From NCBI RefSeq assembly GCF_029893235.1, contig NZ_JARXWE010000024.1, forward strand, positions 1 through 47,392: a stretch of 47,392 bases of DNA, read 5' to 3'. The notes beneath the pieces were generated by a model, which was not told the origin of the DNA, did no database searches, and saw only the letters and a list, made by a program, of their open reading frames with translations. Shown in pieces: positions 1 to 9,310 of this stretch; positions within the stretch are counted from its first letter, which is position 1; each line of letters starts with the position of its first letter. The stretch comes from Dysgonomonas sp. PH5-45. Its GTDB lineage: Bacteria > Bacteroidota > Bacteroidia > Bacteroidales > Dysgonomonadaceae. The position numbers and the translations under genes are program-made.

Positions 1-100
1 TGGCTGTTATTTCTTTGGCAACTTTACCTTCTCTATTTCTGCCGGCACAAGTAATGATAGGCATAGAATCAACTAATGATATATCAAAATCGCAACTATT
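1..100 (-). pseudogene. IS982-family transposase fragment, cut by window edge
   Basis: Read on the minus strand, the open frame encodes a peptide containing LVDSMPIITCAGRNREGKVA, which matches from memory the central DDE region (DSMPIITC...KVA..IT) of IS982-type transposases. An in-frame TGA at 101-103 lies immediately upstream, so no N-terminal half is attached here; the frame runs off the left edge of the window. It is therefore a fragment or a decayed copy. The family call rests on motif memory only. Confidence 0.6.
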
Positions 101-122
101 TCATATAGAATTAGTTGCGATT
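88..122. repeat. 11-bp inverted repeat between transposase remnants
   Basis: The arms AATCGCAACTA (88-98) and TAGTTGCGATT (112-122) are exact reverse complements around a 13-base loop. The repeat lies at the boundary between the IS982-like and IstA-like remnants, so it may be a leftover element end or a terminator. No T run follows on either strand. Confidence 0.55.
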
Positions 123-129
123 AATTATG

Positions 130-330
130 CTATTCCGGAATTTCCCGAAAGCCATTGAAGCGGGAGATGCTGTAACCTTCAGTATATTTTGCTATATAAT
201 CTAAAGCATCTCCTTGGTTACTCCTTTACGTTTGAGTTCCTTACATAGACCCGGAAGCATCGCTTCCAGATCCAATTGTCGCTGGCTCTTCTCCGGATGA
301 GCAGCAACAAGGCCATCTCATCATTGTGAG
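130..330 (-). pseudogene. IS21-family IstA transposase remnant, frameshifted
   Basis: On the minus strand two short frames read AHPEKSQRQLDLEAMLPGLC, then CKELKRKGVTKEML, and after a one-base shift at a TAG codon DYIAKYTEGYSISRFNGF, ending at TAG (130-132). The stretch KELKRKGVTKEML..DYIAKY.EGYS resembles the N-terminal third of IS21-type IstA, where it normally reads LW.EY...P.GY..SQF. In-frame stops upstream (around 315-320) and the internal shift show it is dead. No IstB partner is present. It lies just downstream of eno. Confidence 0.6.
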
Positions 331-366
331 ACAGCCTCCTTTATATGCTATACGCGTTCAGATTTC

Positions 367-1671
<1,305 letters not shown>

Positions 1672-1718
1672 TTATATATTAAATTCTTGAAACTAATATC
1701 TTTATTCTCAAAGCAACA

Positions 1719-1726
1719 CAAATGTA
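1719..1726 (-). promoter_or_regulatory. -7 element of eno promoter (TACATTTG)
   Basis: TACATTTG on the minus strand matches the Bacteroidetes TAnnTTTG box and lies about 63 bases upstream of the eno ATG. No clear -33 TTTG was found. Confidence 0.6.
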
Positions 1727-1923
1727 CTTATTATTTTCCTTTTTCCTTCAGAATTTAATGCTAAAGAACATAAAAAAGCCATCTTTTTTATCCGGAAGCA
1801 AAAAACGCTTATTTATCCTTGCAGTGATCGCATATTTATGCTATTTACGCTTAACAAAAACTCCGCTTTAAACAGTGGTGCTCCAAAAAAACATCTGCAA
1901 GCAATTTCTTTGTAAAACAAGAA

Positions 1924-1955
1924 CAGGGTTAACCGATATTCTCCGATTAACCCTG
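1924..1955 (-). terminator. hairpin after the MFS gene
   Basis: The arms CAGGGTTAA (1924-1932) and TTAACCCTG (1947-1955) pair perfectly around a 14-base loop, 27 bases beyond the MFS stop. On the minus strand the next bases are TTCTTGTTTTAC, a weak T run. The loop-side sequence GGTTAACCGAT also occurs in the operator upstream of the same gene. Confidence 0.55.
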
Positions 1956-1981
1956 CACTCCGATTTATTAAATTATATCTT

Positions 1982-3355
1982 TTATTTTTCAATATTGGCT
2001 TTCTGCAAACCATAGCCTTTTTTCTTGTCTTCGCGTTTTAATAGCAATGCTATAAACAAAGCCAAAACACCAAAGCCTGCAAAAATAATCATAGGCAAGG
2101 TATAATCGTATGTAGTTCTTCCATCTTCAGCTACTCCTGTTTTACAGTAAGCATCTAACACCCAACCTATAAGCAACGGAACTCCCATCAATCCCCAGTT
2201 TTGTACCCAGAATATAAGGGCATAAGCTGTTCCTAATTTGTTTTCGGGAATAATTTTTGGTACAGAAGGCCACATGGCCGAAGGCACTAATGAGAATGCA
2301 ATACCTAATATAACTGTAACTAATGCCGCAAACCACCATGTATTAAGAATCGGGAGAGCAAATAATACATGTACTCCAATAAGCATAATAGCACCTATTA
2401 TCATCAAATTAGCTCCTTTGCCCACGCGATCATAAAGATTACCAAAGAAAGGAGTCAGAAAAATTGTACCAAGAGGTAATATAGAAGGTATAGCCCCTGC
2501 AACATTAGGATCTACACCGTATTTATTAATTACTAAATCTGTTGCATATTTTAAGAAAGGAAAAACTGCCGAATAGAACAATACGCACAACAAGGCTATC
2601 AACCAGAATCCTTTGTTGCTTATTATATACAGAATATCTTTCACACGGAAAGGTTCTTCCGGCTCCATATCTTCGTCTTTCACCGAAGCATCTAACTTGC
2701 GATCTTTCATACAAAACACCAACCATGAAAATAACCCTATACACAGTAATGCTAAACCAAATAAAATAGGAGTAGAGATATTTTTAAAATAATCTGCTAA
2801 AGGAAGTGTTCCAACCATAGCTAAGCCTGTACCAAGACGTGCAACAGCCATTTCCAAACCCATAGCCAATGCCAATTCTTTACCTTTAAACCAACGTACA
2901 ATAGCTTTCGACACGGTTATACCGGCTGTTTCTATACCCACGCCAAAAATGGCGAACCCTAAACCTGCTGCAAGCACTTGCATCTTAATCTCTGTACCAA
3001 AAAAGTTAAATGTCCCTTGAAAGACATCAGGATTAGATACGGCATAAAACTTAAAAGTACAGCCAATAACCATCAATATACAAGAGCCTAACCCTGTGAG
3101 GCGAACTCCCAATTTATCCAAGATTATTCCGCTGAAAATCAGCATACAAAAGAAAACATTGAACCAAGCATACGAACTGGTAAAAATTCCAAATTCTGTA
3201 CTTGTCCATTTCAGTTGTGATTCTAACAATGGTTTTAGCGGAGCCATAACATCTGTCATGAAATATCCGCAGAACATAGTGAACGCAATAAGCGCTAAGA
3301 CGGTAAAACGAGCACTTTTAGAGTCGCTCAGTTTTTGTTGTAGTGCATTTGTCAT
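1982..3355 (-). CDS. MFS transporter, 12-TM, substrate unknown
   Basis: A 457-residue polytopic inner-membrane protein with about twelve hydrophobic segments. The MFS signature between TM2 and TM3 reads GIILDKLGVRLTG (near residue 77), and its second-half counterpart is FFGNLYDRVGKGAN (near 300). An acidic central loop (KDEDMEPEEP, near 228) separates the halves. Overall it resembles the nitrate/OFA/MFSD1-like part of the superfamily; I cannot name the substrate. The promoter carries a perfect 16-bp palindrome of LacI-operator type, so sugar- or metabolite-responsive repression is plausible. It is a single-gene unit: its own promoter lies upstream and a hairpin follows. The ATG at 3353-3355 is the only sensible start given the -7 box at 3424-3431. 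Confidence 0.9.
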   Translation of the reverse strand: MTNALQQKLSDSKSARFTVLALIAFTMFCGYFMTDVMAPLKPLLESQLKWTSTEFGIFTSSYAWFNVFFCMLIFSGIILDKLGVRLTGLGSCILMVIGCTFKFYAVSNPDVFQGTFNFFGTEIKMQVLAAGLGFAIFGVGIETAGITVSKAIVRWFKGKELALAMGLEMAVARLGTGLAMVGTLPLADYFKNISTPILFGLALLCIGLFSWLVFCMKDRKLDASVKDEDMEPEEPFRVKDILYIISNKGFWLIALLCVLFYSAVFPFLKYATDLVINKYGVDPNVAGAIPSILPLGTIFLTPFFGNLYDRVGKGANLMIIGAIMLIGVHVLFALPILNTWWFAALVTVILGIAFSLVPSAMWPSVPKIIPENKLGTAYALIFWVQNWGLMGVPLLIGWVLDAYCKTGVAEDGRTTYDYTLPMIIFAGFGVLALFIALLLKREDKKKGYGLQKANIEK

Positions 3356-3423
3356 AAAATTATTTTATTCAATCATCAGTTCTCAGCAATTTGGCCAATT
3401 ACCAATTTTTATTTTTTGTTGAA

Positions 3424-3431
3424 CAAAAGTA
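3424..3431 (-). promoter_or_regulatory. -7 element of MFS promoter (TACTTTTG)
   Basis: TACTTTTG on the minus strand, about 69 bases upstream of the MFS ATG. The region where the -33 box would sit is covered by the palindrome at 3447-3462. Confidence 0.6.
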
Positions 3432-3446
3432 GCAAAAAAAGAGTAA

Positions 3447-3462
3447 AATCGGTTAACCGATT
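3447..3462. promoter_or_regulatory. 16-bp perfect palindrome, LacI-type operator candidate
   Basis: AATCGGTTAACCGATT is an exact palindrome with the central CGGTTAACCG typical of LacI-family operators. It begins 15 bases upstream of the MFS -7 element and overlaps the expected -33 position, an arrangement that suits repression. No LacI-type regulator is encoded in this window. Confidence 0.6.
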
Positions 3463-3559
3463 CGCTATATTATTAAGCATACAGACAAAAGTTGTTTGTT
3501 CTACAACCGGGAAAGTATATTTTCGGCAGGAGGTAAAACTTTATTCGGCTTTATTTTGT

Positions 3560-3567
3560 TAACTTTG
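3560..3567 (+). promoter_or_regulatory. -7 element of fba promoter (TAACTTTG)
   Basis: TAACTTTG matches TAnnTTTG and lies 54 bases upstream of the fba ATG at 3622. Confidence 0.6.
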
Positions 3568-3621
3568 TGAAATTTGAGAAATACAACTTATTTTTAATCA
3601 TCGTAATAAAAAAAATTGACA

Positions 3622-4620
3622 ATGGTAAGTTATAAAGAACTGGGTCTTGTAAACACAAGGGATATGTTTGCTAAGGCTATTAAAGGAGGTTATGCCATCC
3701 CTGCGTTCAACTTTAACAACATGGAACAGTTGCAGGCTATCATACAAGCTGCTGCCGAAACAAAATCGCCTGTAATACTACAAGTATCGAAAGGTGCACG
3801 CCAGTATGCAAGCCCAATACTTTTACGCTACATGGCCGAAGGCGCTGTTGCTTATGCCAAAGATCTTGGATGGGAACATCCGCAAATTGTTCTTCACCTT
3901 GACCATGGCGACTCTTTCGAAACCTGCAAATCGTGTATCGATTCAGGATTCTCATCTGTCATGATAGATGGTTCGCACCTTTCGTACGACGAAAACGTTG
4001 CCCTTACAAAAAAAGTGGTAGACTATGCTCACCAATTTGATGTAACCGTGGAAGGCGAACTTGGCGTATTGGCCGGCGTTGAAGATGAAGTCAGCGCAGA
4101 ACACCATACATATACAAAACCCGAAGAAGTTGTTGACTTTGCCACAAAAACAGGTTGCGACTCTTTGGCTATCTCTATCGGCACTTCGCACGGAGCTAAT
4201 AAATTTACACCCGAACAATGTACCAAAGATGCAAACGGAGTGCTTGTGCCTCCCCCATTGCGTTTCGATATACTTGAAGGAGTAGAGAAAGAACTTCCCG
4301 GATTTCCTATCGTTCTTCATGGAGCCTCGTCTGTTCCACAAGAAGAAGTGGCCACAATCAATAAATATGGCGGTGCGCTCAAAAACGCTATCGGTATTCC
4401 CGAAGAGCAACTTCGCAAGGCTGCGAAATCGGCTGTTTGCAAAATCAATATCGACTCCGACAGTCGTTTGGCTATGACAGCTGCCGTACGCGAGGTGTTT
4501 GCCACTAAACCTGCCGAGTTCGACCCACGTAAATATCTTGGTCCTGCCCGCGACAATATGATAAAACTCTACAAGCACAAAATTGAAGAAGTGCTTGGTA
4601 GCGCAGGAAAAGCTCTATAA
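3622..4620 (+). CDS. fba: class II fructose-bisphosphate aldolase
   Basis: Cleaves fructose 1,6-bisphosphate to dihydroxyacetone phosphate and glyceraldehyde 3-phosphate, and runs the reverse in gluconeogenesis, using zinc. From the ATG the product is 332 residues, a usual length for the Bacteroides type. Landmarks: substrate-binding AIPAFNFNNMEQLQAI near residue 26, the Zn-ligand segment LHLDHGDSFE near 93, HGASSVPQEE near 236 with another zinc histidine, and INIDSDSRLAMTAAVRE near 274. An in-frame TTG six bases upstream could start translation two codons earlier, but the ATG at 3622 is preferred. It is a single gene that converges on carB through a shared hairpin. Confidence 0.97.
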   Translation: MVSYKELGLVNTRDMFAKAIKGGYAIPAFNFNNMEQLQAIIQAAAETKSPVILQVSKGARQYASPILLRYMAEGAVAYAKDLGWEHPQIVLHLDHGDSFETCKSCIDSGFSSVMIDGSHLSYDENVALTKKVVDYAHQFDVTVEGELGVLAGVEDEVSAEHHTYTKPEEVVDFATKTGCDSLAISIGTSHGANKFTPEQCTKDANGVLVPPPLRFDILEGVEKELPGFPIVLHGASSVPQEEVATINKYGGALKNAIGIPEEQLRKAAKSAVCKINIDSDSRLAMTAAVREVFATKPAEFDPRKYLGPARDNMIKLYKHKIEEVLGSAGKAL

Positions 4621-4651
4621 ACAATAGCATCTATTAAGAAATACTATAAGC

Positions 4652-4693
4652 AAAAAACAGAGGATAGTTCTCACAAACTATCCTCTGTTTTTT
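4652..4693. terminator. bidirectional terminator between fba and carB
   Basis: An 18-bp perfect inverted repeat (4652-4669 and 4676-4693) with a six-base loop. One arm starts with six A residues and the other ends with a T run, so it works as an intrinsic terminator for fba on the plus strand and carAB on the minus strand. Confidence 0.9.
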
Positions 4694-4717
4694 TATCTCC
4701 GTAAACTTTACGGCTCG

Positions 4718-7700
4718 TTACTCATATTCGTTCCAAGCCTTGATTTCAACTTCATCAATATCGGTTTTACAGAAAGCCTGAATGAAAGCCGATGCCAAAC
4801 GCGAGTTTGTAAGCAAAGGAATATTGAAGTCTATCGCTGCACGGCGAATCTTATATCCATTGTTCAACTCGCTCGAAGTAAAGTTTTTCGGAATGTTCAC
4901 AATCAAATCAATCTCTTTGTTGTGTATCATATCCAAAGCACTTGGCGTTTGCCCTTCGTTAGGCCAATAAACCCGAGTTGAAGGAACTCCGTTTTCCTTT
5001 AGGAAATTGTGCGAACCACTTGTTGCATACAAATCATACCCTTTTTGGTGCAGCATACGGGCAGCTTCCAGAAGTTCTACTTTCGATTTTGCAGGTCCTG
5101 TCGAGAACAGTACCGATTTTTCGGGTATGCGACAACCTACCGACAGCATCGATTTAAGCAAAGCATCGTAGAAGGTATCGCCTATACAACCCACTTCACC
5201 TGTCGAAGCCATATCTACGCCAAGTACAGGGTCGGCCTTTTGCAAGCGCGAGAAAGAGAATTGAGAAGCTTTGATACCCACATAATCGAAATCGAATTCA
5301 TTTTTATTGGGTTTTTCAACATTTTTGCCCAGCATAACCTGTGTTGCCAAGTCGATGAAGTTTATCTTCAATACTTTCGACACAAAGGGGAAAGAGCGCG
5401 ATGCCCTAAGGTTACATTCTATCACCTTTATATCGTTGTTCTTAGCCAAAAACTGAATGTTGAAAGGCCCCGAAATCTGCAATTCGTTGGCAATCTTACG
5501 GGCAATTTTCTTGACACGGCGTACGGTTTCGATATATAACCGTTGTGCCGGAAACTGTATTGTTGCATCCCCCGAGTGTACCCCTGCAAACTCAACATGT
5601 TCCGAAATCGCATACATCACAATTTCGCCCTTGTTTGCAACGGCATCTATTTCTATTTCTTTTGCATTTTCTACAAATTCGGTTACAACCACAGGATGCT
5701 TTTTCGACACTTCGGCAGCCAGTTGCAGGAAGTTTTCCAACTCCTCATCATTCGAACAAACATTCATAGCCGCACCCGATAGCACATACGAAGGACGTAT
5801 CAGAACAGGATAACCCACTTCGCCTACAAAATCCTTTATATCCAAGAGCGATGTAAGTTCCTTCCATCGTGGTTGGTCTACCCCTATCCTATCCATCATA
5901 CTCGAAAACTTATGACGGTCTTCGGCATTGTCTATGCTTTGAGCTGTTGTACCCAATATATTTACACCCGCTTCGTCTAACCTGACGGCCAAGTTATTGG
6001 GTATCTGTCCACCTACCGAAAGTATTACACCATGTGGATTTTCGAGTTCGAGGATGTCCATTACACGTTCGTATGTCAGTTCGTCGAAATACAAACGGTC
6101 GCACATATCATAGTCGGTCGAAACCGTTTCGGGATTATAATTAATCATCACCGAACGGTAACCTTCCTTACGAATGGTTTGCAAGGCGTTAACCGAACAC
6201 CAGTCGAACTCCACAGACGAACCTATGCGGTAAGCACCCGAACCAAGAACCACAACCGAACGATGGTCGCCCAGATAGTTAACATCGTTGGCCGATCCGT
6301 TGTACGTTAGGTACAGATAATTGGTCTGAGCCGGATATTCGGCAGCAAGCGTATCTATTTGCTTCACAACGGGAACTATTCCGCTATTTTTTCTTATAGT
6401 GCGTATTTCCTGTGCTTTAACCTCAACAAGTGTAGGTTCTTTGCATACCAATTTTGCTACCTGAAAGTCGGAAAAACCTTTTTGTTTAGCCTCCCGAAGC
6501 AATTCGGTAGGTAGTAAACGTATATCGTCATAGCGTTTAAGATTTTCCGAACAACGATGAATATATCCCAATTTTTGCAAGAACCAGCGATCTATCTTGG
6601 TCAAGGCGTGTATTCGCTCTATGTCGTAACCTTCGTCAAAAGCTTGCGAGATACAGAAAATACGTTTGTCGGTAGGATTGCTCAATGCCGAATCCAAGTC
6701 TTCTACATTCAAGGCTTTATTGGCAGTGAAACCATGCACACCTATATTAAGCATACGCAGCCCTTTCTGGATAGCTTCTTCAAAAGTACGGCCGATGGCC
6801 ATAATCTCTCCAACGGATTTCATGCTCGATCCTATTTCTTTCGACACACCGTGGAATTTACCCAAATCCCAGCGAGGTATTTTAACCACAATATAATCGA
6901 GAGCCGGCTCAAAGAAGGCGCTGGTCGATTTCGTAACCGAGTTTTTCAACTCGAACAAACCATACCCCAACCCCAACTTAGCTGCCACAAATGCAAGCGG
7001 ATAGCCAGTTGCTTTCGATGCCAAAGCCGACGAGCGACTCAAACGGGCGTTAACCTCAATCACCCGGTAATCTTCCGATTCGGGGTCAAAAGCATATTGC
7101 ACATTACATTCGCCTACAATACCGATATGGCGAACAATGCGGATAGCTATTTCGCGCAGTTTGTGATATTCGGAATTTGTAAGTGTTTGCGATGGAGCAA
7201 CAACGATACTCTCGCCGGTATGAATACCCAGAGGGTCGAAGTTTTCCATGTTACAAACTGTCATACAATTATCGTATTTGTCACGGACAACTTCGTATTC
7301 TATTTCCTTCCAACCTTTCAGCGAACGCTCAATCAGAAGTTGTGACGAATAAGACAAAGCTTTGTCGGCAAGGGTGCGAAGCTCGGCTTCGTTATTACAG
7401 AACCCTGAACCCAAACCTCCTAATGCGTAAGCCGCGCGTACAATGATAGGATAGCCCAATTCATCGGCTGCTTTAACCGCATCTTCGATAGAGCTTACAG
7501 CTGTACTCTTGATGGTTTTAACGTCAATCTCGTCAAGTTTTCTGACAAAAAGCTCACGGTCTTCGGTATCCATGATAGCCTGAACAGGAGTACCCAAAAC
7601 TCGGAGGTTATATTTTTCCAATATACCCGATTCGTATAGCTGTACACCGCAATTCAAAGCTGTTTGCCCTCCAAAAGCAAGAAGAATACCCTGTGGTTTT

Positions 7701-7939
7701 TCTTTTTGGATTACTTTCTCCACAAAATAAGGAGTGATGGGCAGGAAATATATCTTATCGGCCGACCCTTCGGATGTCTGCACCGTTGCAATATTAGGAT
7801 TGATAAGTATGGTTTCGATACCTTCTTCCTTCAAGGCTTTCAACGCCTGTGAGCCTGAATAGTCAAACTCGCCTGCCTCGCCTATCTTCAACGCACCCGA
7901 ACCAAGTACCAGTACCTTTTTTATATCATTATTGTTCAT
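4718..7939 (-). CDS. carB: carbamoyl-phosphate synthase large subunit
   Basis: Makes carbamoyl phosphate from bicarbonate, two ATP and ammonia delivered by CarA, feeding pyrimidine and arginine synthesis. Its 1073 residues equal the usual full length. The two homologous halves are visible: the first begins KVLVLGSGALKIGEAGEFDYSG and carries the ATP-grasp element VRAAYALGGLGSGF near 167, and the second begins VVVLGSGAYRIGSSVEFDW near 557 with its own ATP-grasp. The C-terminal allosteric MGS-like domain contains GYDLYATSGS near 960. It follows carA by 12 bases, so the pair is co-transcribed. No truncation or frameshift is seen. Confidence 0.98.
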   Translation of the reverse strand: MNNNDIKKVLVLGSGALKIGEAGEFDYSGSQALKALKEEGIETILINPNIATVQTSEGSADKIYFLPITPYFVEKVIQKEKPQGILLAFGGQTALNCGVQLYESGILEKYNLRVLGTPVQAIMDTEDRELFVRKLDEIDVKTIKSTAVSSIEDAVKAADELGYPIIVRAAYALGGLGSGFCNNEAELRTLADKALSYSSQLLIERSLKGWKEIEYEVVRDKYDNCMTVCNMENFDPLGIHTGESIVVAPSQTLTNSEYHKLREIAIRIVRHIGIVGECNVQYAFDPESEDYRVIEVNARLSRSSALASKATGYPLAFVAAKLGLGYGLFELKNSVTKSTSAFFEPALDYIVVKIPRWDLGKFHGVSKEIGSSMKSVGEIMAIGRTFEEAIQKGLRMLNIGVHGFTANKALNVEDLDSALSNPTDKRIFCISQAFDEGYDIERIHALTKIDRWFLQKLGYIHRCSENLKRYDDIRLLPTELLREAKQKGFSDFQVAKLVCKEPTLVEVKAQEIRTIRKNSGIVPVVKQIDTLAAEYPAQTNYLYLTYNGSANDVNYLGDHRSVVVLGSGAYRIGSSVEFDWCSVNALQTIRKEGYRSVMINYNPETVSTDYDMCDRLYFDELTYERVMDILELENPHGVILSVGGQIPNNLAVRLDEAGVNILGTTAQSIDNAEDRHKFSSMMDRIGVDQPRWKELTSLLDIKDFVGEVGYPVLIRPSYVLSGAAMNVCSNDEELENFLQLAAEVSKKHPVVVTEFVENAKEIEIDAVANKGEIVMYAISEHVEFAGVHSGDATIQFPAQRLYIETVRRVKKIARKIANELQISGPFNIQFLAKNNDIKVIECNLRASRSFPFVSKVLKINFIDLATQVMLGKNVEKPNKNEFDFDYVGIKASQFSFSRLQKADPVLGVDMASTGEVGCIGDTFYDALLKSMLSVGCRIPEKSVLFSTGPAKSKVELLEAARMLHQKGYDLYATSGSHNFLKENGVPSTRVYWPNEGQTPSALDMIHNKEIDLIVNIPKNFTSSELNNGYKIRRAAIDFNIPLLTNSRLASAFIQAFCKTDIDEVEIKAWNEYE

Positions 7940-7951
7940 GCGATTTTTCTT

Positions 7952-9022
7952 TTACAGTTTTTCAATAAATAAATCGAAGAAAAAATTGGTATCCGTTGGC
8001 CCACTGGCTGCTTCCGGATGGAATTGAGCCGAAAAGAACGGCTTTGTTTTATGCTTGATACCTTCGTTTGTTCCATCATTAAGATTCACAAAGAGTGATT
8101 CCCATTCTTCACCCAACGATGCGTCAGACACAGCAAAACCATGATTTTGAGATGTAATGAAACATTTTTCTGTACCTACCATCCTTACAGGCTGATTATG
8201 ACTGCGGTGCCCGTATTTCAGTTTGTAAGTTGAAGCCCCTCCTGCCTTTGCCAACAGTTGGTTACCCATACAAATACCACAGATAGGCTTATCCTTTTGC
8301 ATTGCTTTACGCAGGTTTTCGACCGTAATATCGCAAAAATCGGGGTTGCCAGGCCCATTAGAGATAAACAATCCGTCGTATTCTATCTGGTTGAAGTCAT
8401 AATCCCAAGGAACACGAATCAACGTTATATCCCGCTTAAGCAAACAGCGGAGTATATTGTGTTTAACCCCACAGTCGACCAAAACTACGGTCTTACTGCC
8501 ATTCCCGTATTTTATAACTTCCTTGCAGCTTGCAATACCTACCTGATTAACAAGATTGGGGTCTATAAAGCCTATTTCGTTTTCGTCTTCAAAAACGATT
8601 TTACCTTTCAGCGAGCCTTTTTCGCGAAGCAGCTTTGTCAGTTCGCGGGTATCAATTCCGTAGATACCGGGAACATCGTTCTCCTTCAGCCAAGCACCCA
8701 GACTTTTTTGAGCATTCCAGTGCGAATAGTCGTGCGAATAGTCTGATATTATCAATCCGTTAACCTGTATCTTCTCCGATTCGTAAAAATCAGAAATCCC
8801 ATCGGTAAAAGAATCGTCGGGAACGCCATAATTGCCCACTAAAGGAAAAGTAACTGTAAGGATTTGCCCCAGATAGGAAGGGTCTGTCAGGCTCTCGGGG
8901 TAACCCACCATTGCGGTGTTGAACACTACCTCGCCTGCAGCCGGCTTTTCGGCTCCAAAAGATCTTCCTTCAAAGATAGTCCCATCATCAAGTATTAACC
9001 GAACAGGTCTGTCTGTCTGCAT
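7952..9022 (-). CDS. carA: carbamoyl-phosphate synthase small (glutaminase) subunit
   Basis: Hydrolyses glutamine and passes ammonia to CarB. It is 356 residues long, slightly shorter than the roughly 380-residue enterobacterial form. The N-terminal CPSase small-chain domain starts RLILDDGTIFEGRSFG. In the C-terminal class I glutaminase domain the nucleophile segment reads GICMGNQLLA near 248 (the cysteine is present; the usual GICLGHQ histidine is asparagine), followed by QNHGFAV near 293 and QFHPEAASGPTD near 335, which carries the catalytic His and Glu. It is the first gene of carAB. Its leader holds a terminator hairpin 61 bases upstream of the ATG, which suggests attenuation control. Confidence 0.97.
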   Translation of the reverse strand: MQTDRPVRLILDDGTIFEGRSFGAEKPAAGEVVFNTAMVGYPESLTDPSYLGQILTVTFPLVGNYGVPDDSFTDGISDFYESEKIQVNGLIISDYSHDYSHWNAQKSLGAWLKENDVPGIYGIDTRELTKLLREKGSLKGKIVFEDENEIGFIDPNLVNQVGIASCKEVIKYGNGSKTVVLVDCGVKHNILRCLLKRDITLIRVPWDYDFNQIEYDGLFISNGPGNPDFCDITVENLRKAMQKDKPICGICMGNQLLAKAGGASTYKLKYGHRSHNQPVRMVGTEKCFITSQNHGFAVSDASLGEEWESLFVNLNDGTNEGIKHKTKPFFSAQFHPEAASGPTDTNFFFDLFIEKL

Positions 9023-9075
9023 TTTATGATAGAATTATGTTGGTAAATAAATAAAATACTTCTTTTCAGCAGAGG

Positions 9076-9105
9076 TCAAAAAAAAGGAACAAAAATGACA
9101 AGCAT
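9076..9105 (-). CDS. possible 9-codon leader peptide in carAB leader
   Basis: ATG at 9103-9105 is followed by eight codons and TGA, giving MLVIFVPFF. A purine-rich GGAAGGAAC lies just upstream, the reading frame crosses the 3' arm of the leader hairpin and its whole eight-T run, and the last two codons are TTT. This geometry recalls UTP-sensing leaders such as E. coli pyrBI, where a ribosome on the leader keeps the terminator from forming. Expression is unproven and such a short frame could arise by chance. Confidence 0.25.
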   Translation of the reverse strand: MLVIFVPFF

Positions 9106-9115
9106 CTTGTTCCTT
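9084..9115 (-). terminator. intrinsic terminator (attenuator candidate) in carAB leader
   Basis: The 9-bp perfect arms AAGGAACAA (9084-9092) and TTGTTCCTT (9107-9115) run into eight T residues on the minus strand. It lies between the candidate carA promoter (9180-9187) and the carA ATG, so it would stop transcription before the operon. Confidence 0.65.
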
Positions 9116-9150
9116 CCTTTTGTGTATATGAATTTTATTATCATCTGCTG

Positions 9151-9177
9151 CTTCAAATATTCTGTGAATATCTGAAG
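9151..9177 (-). other. upstream leader hairpin of carAB
   Basis: On the minus strand CTTCAGATATT and AATATTTGAAG pair (one G-T wobble) around a five-base loop, right at the inferred transcript 5' end. It may act as a pause or stability element in front of the terminator at 9084-9115. Confidence 0.4.
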
Positions 9178-9179
9178 TA

Positions 9180-9187
9180 CAAAAGTA
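9180..9187 (-). promoter_or_regulatory. -7 element of carAB promoter (TACTTTTG)
   Basis: TACTTTTG on the minus strand, between the gdhA terminator and the leader hairpins, places the transcript start near 9173 and gives a leader of about 150 bases. Confidence 0.55.
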
Positions 9188-9258
9188 AGTATAATTCTTT
9201 TAATATTAAAAAGAATATTGCCCTTTAAGAAATAATAGTTTTCAACAATAAGCAAAAC

Positions 9259-9284
9259 AACCTGCTCTTTTTCAAGAACAGGTT
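9259..9284 (-). terminator. terminator of gdhA
   Basis: The arms AACCTGTTCTT and AAGAGCAGGTT (one G-T wobble) with a GAAA loop, followed on the minus strand by GTTTTGCTT, 27 bases after the gdhA stop codon. Confidence 0.75.
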
Positions 9285-9310
9285 GCTTATATATTTACTA
9301 ATGATAGTTA

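Noticed and set aside
3952-4578. 208-codon minus-strand frame opposite fba
   Set aside because: It is a mirror of a fully conserved aldolase gene.
6557-7345. 262-codon plus-strand frame opposite carB
   Set aside because: carB is complete on the other strand; the translated sequence has no domain features and no promoter.
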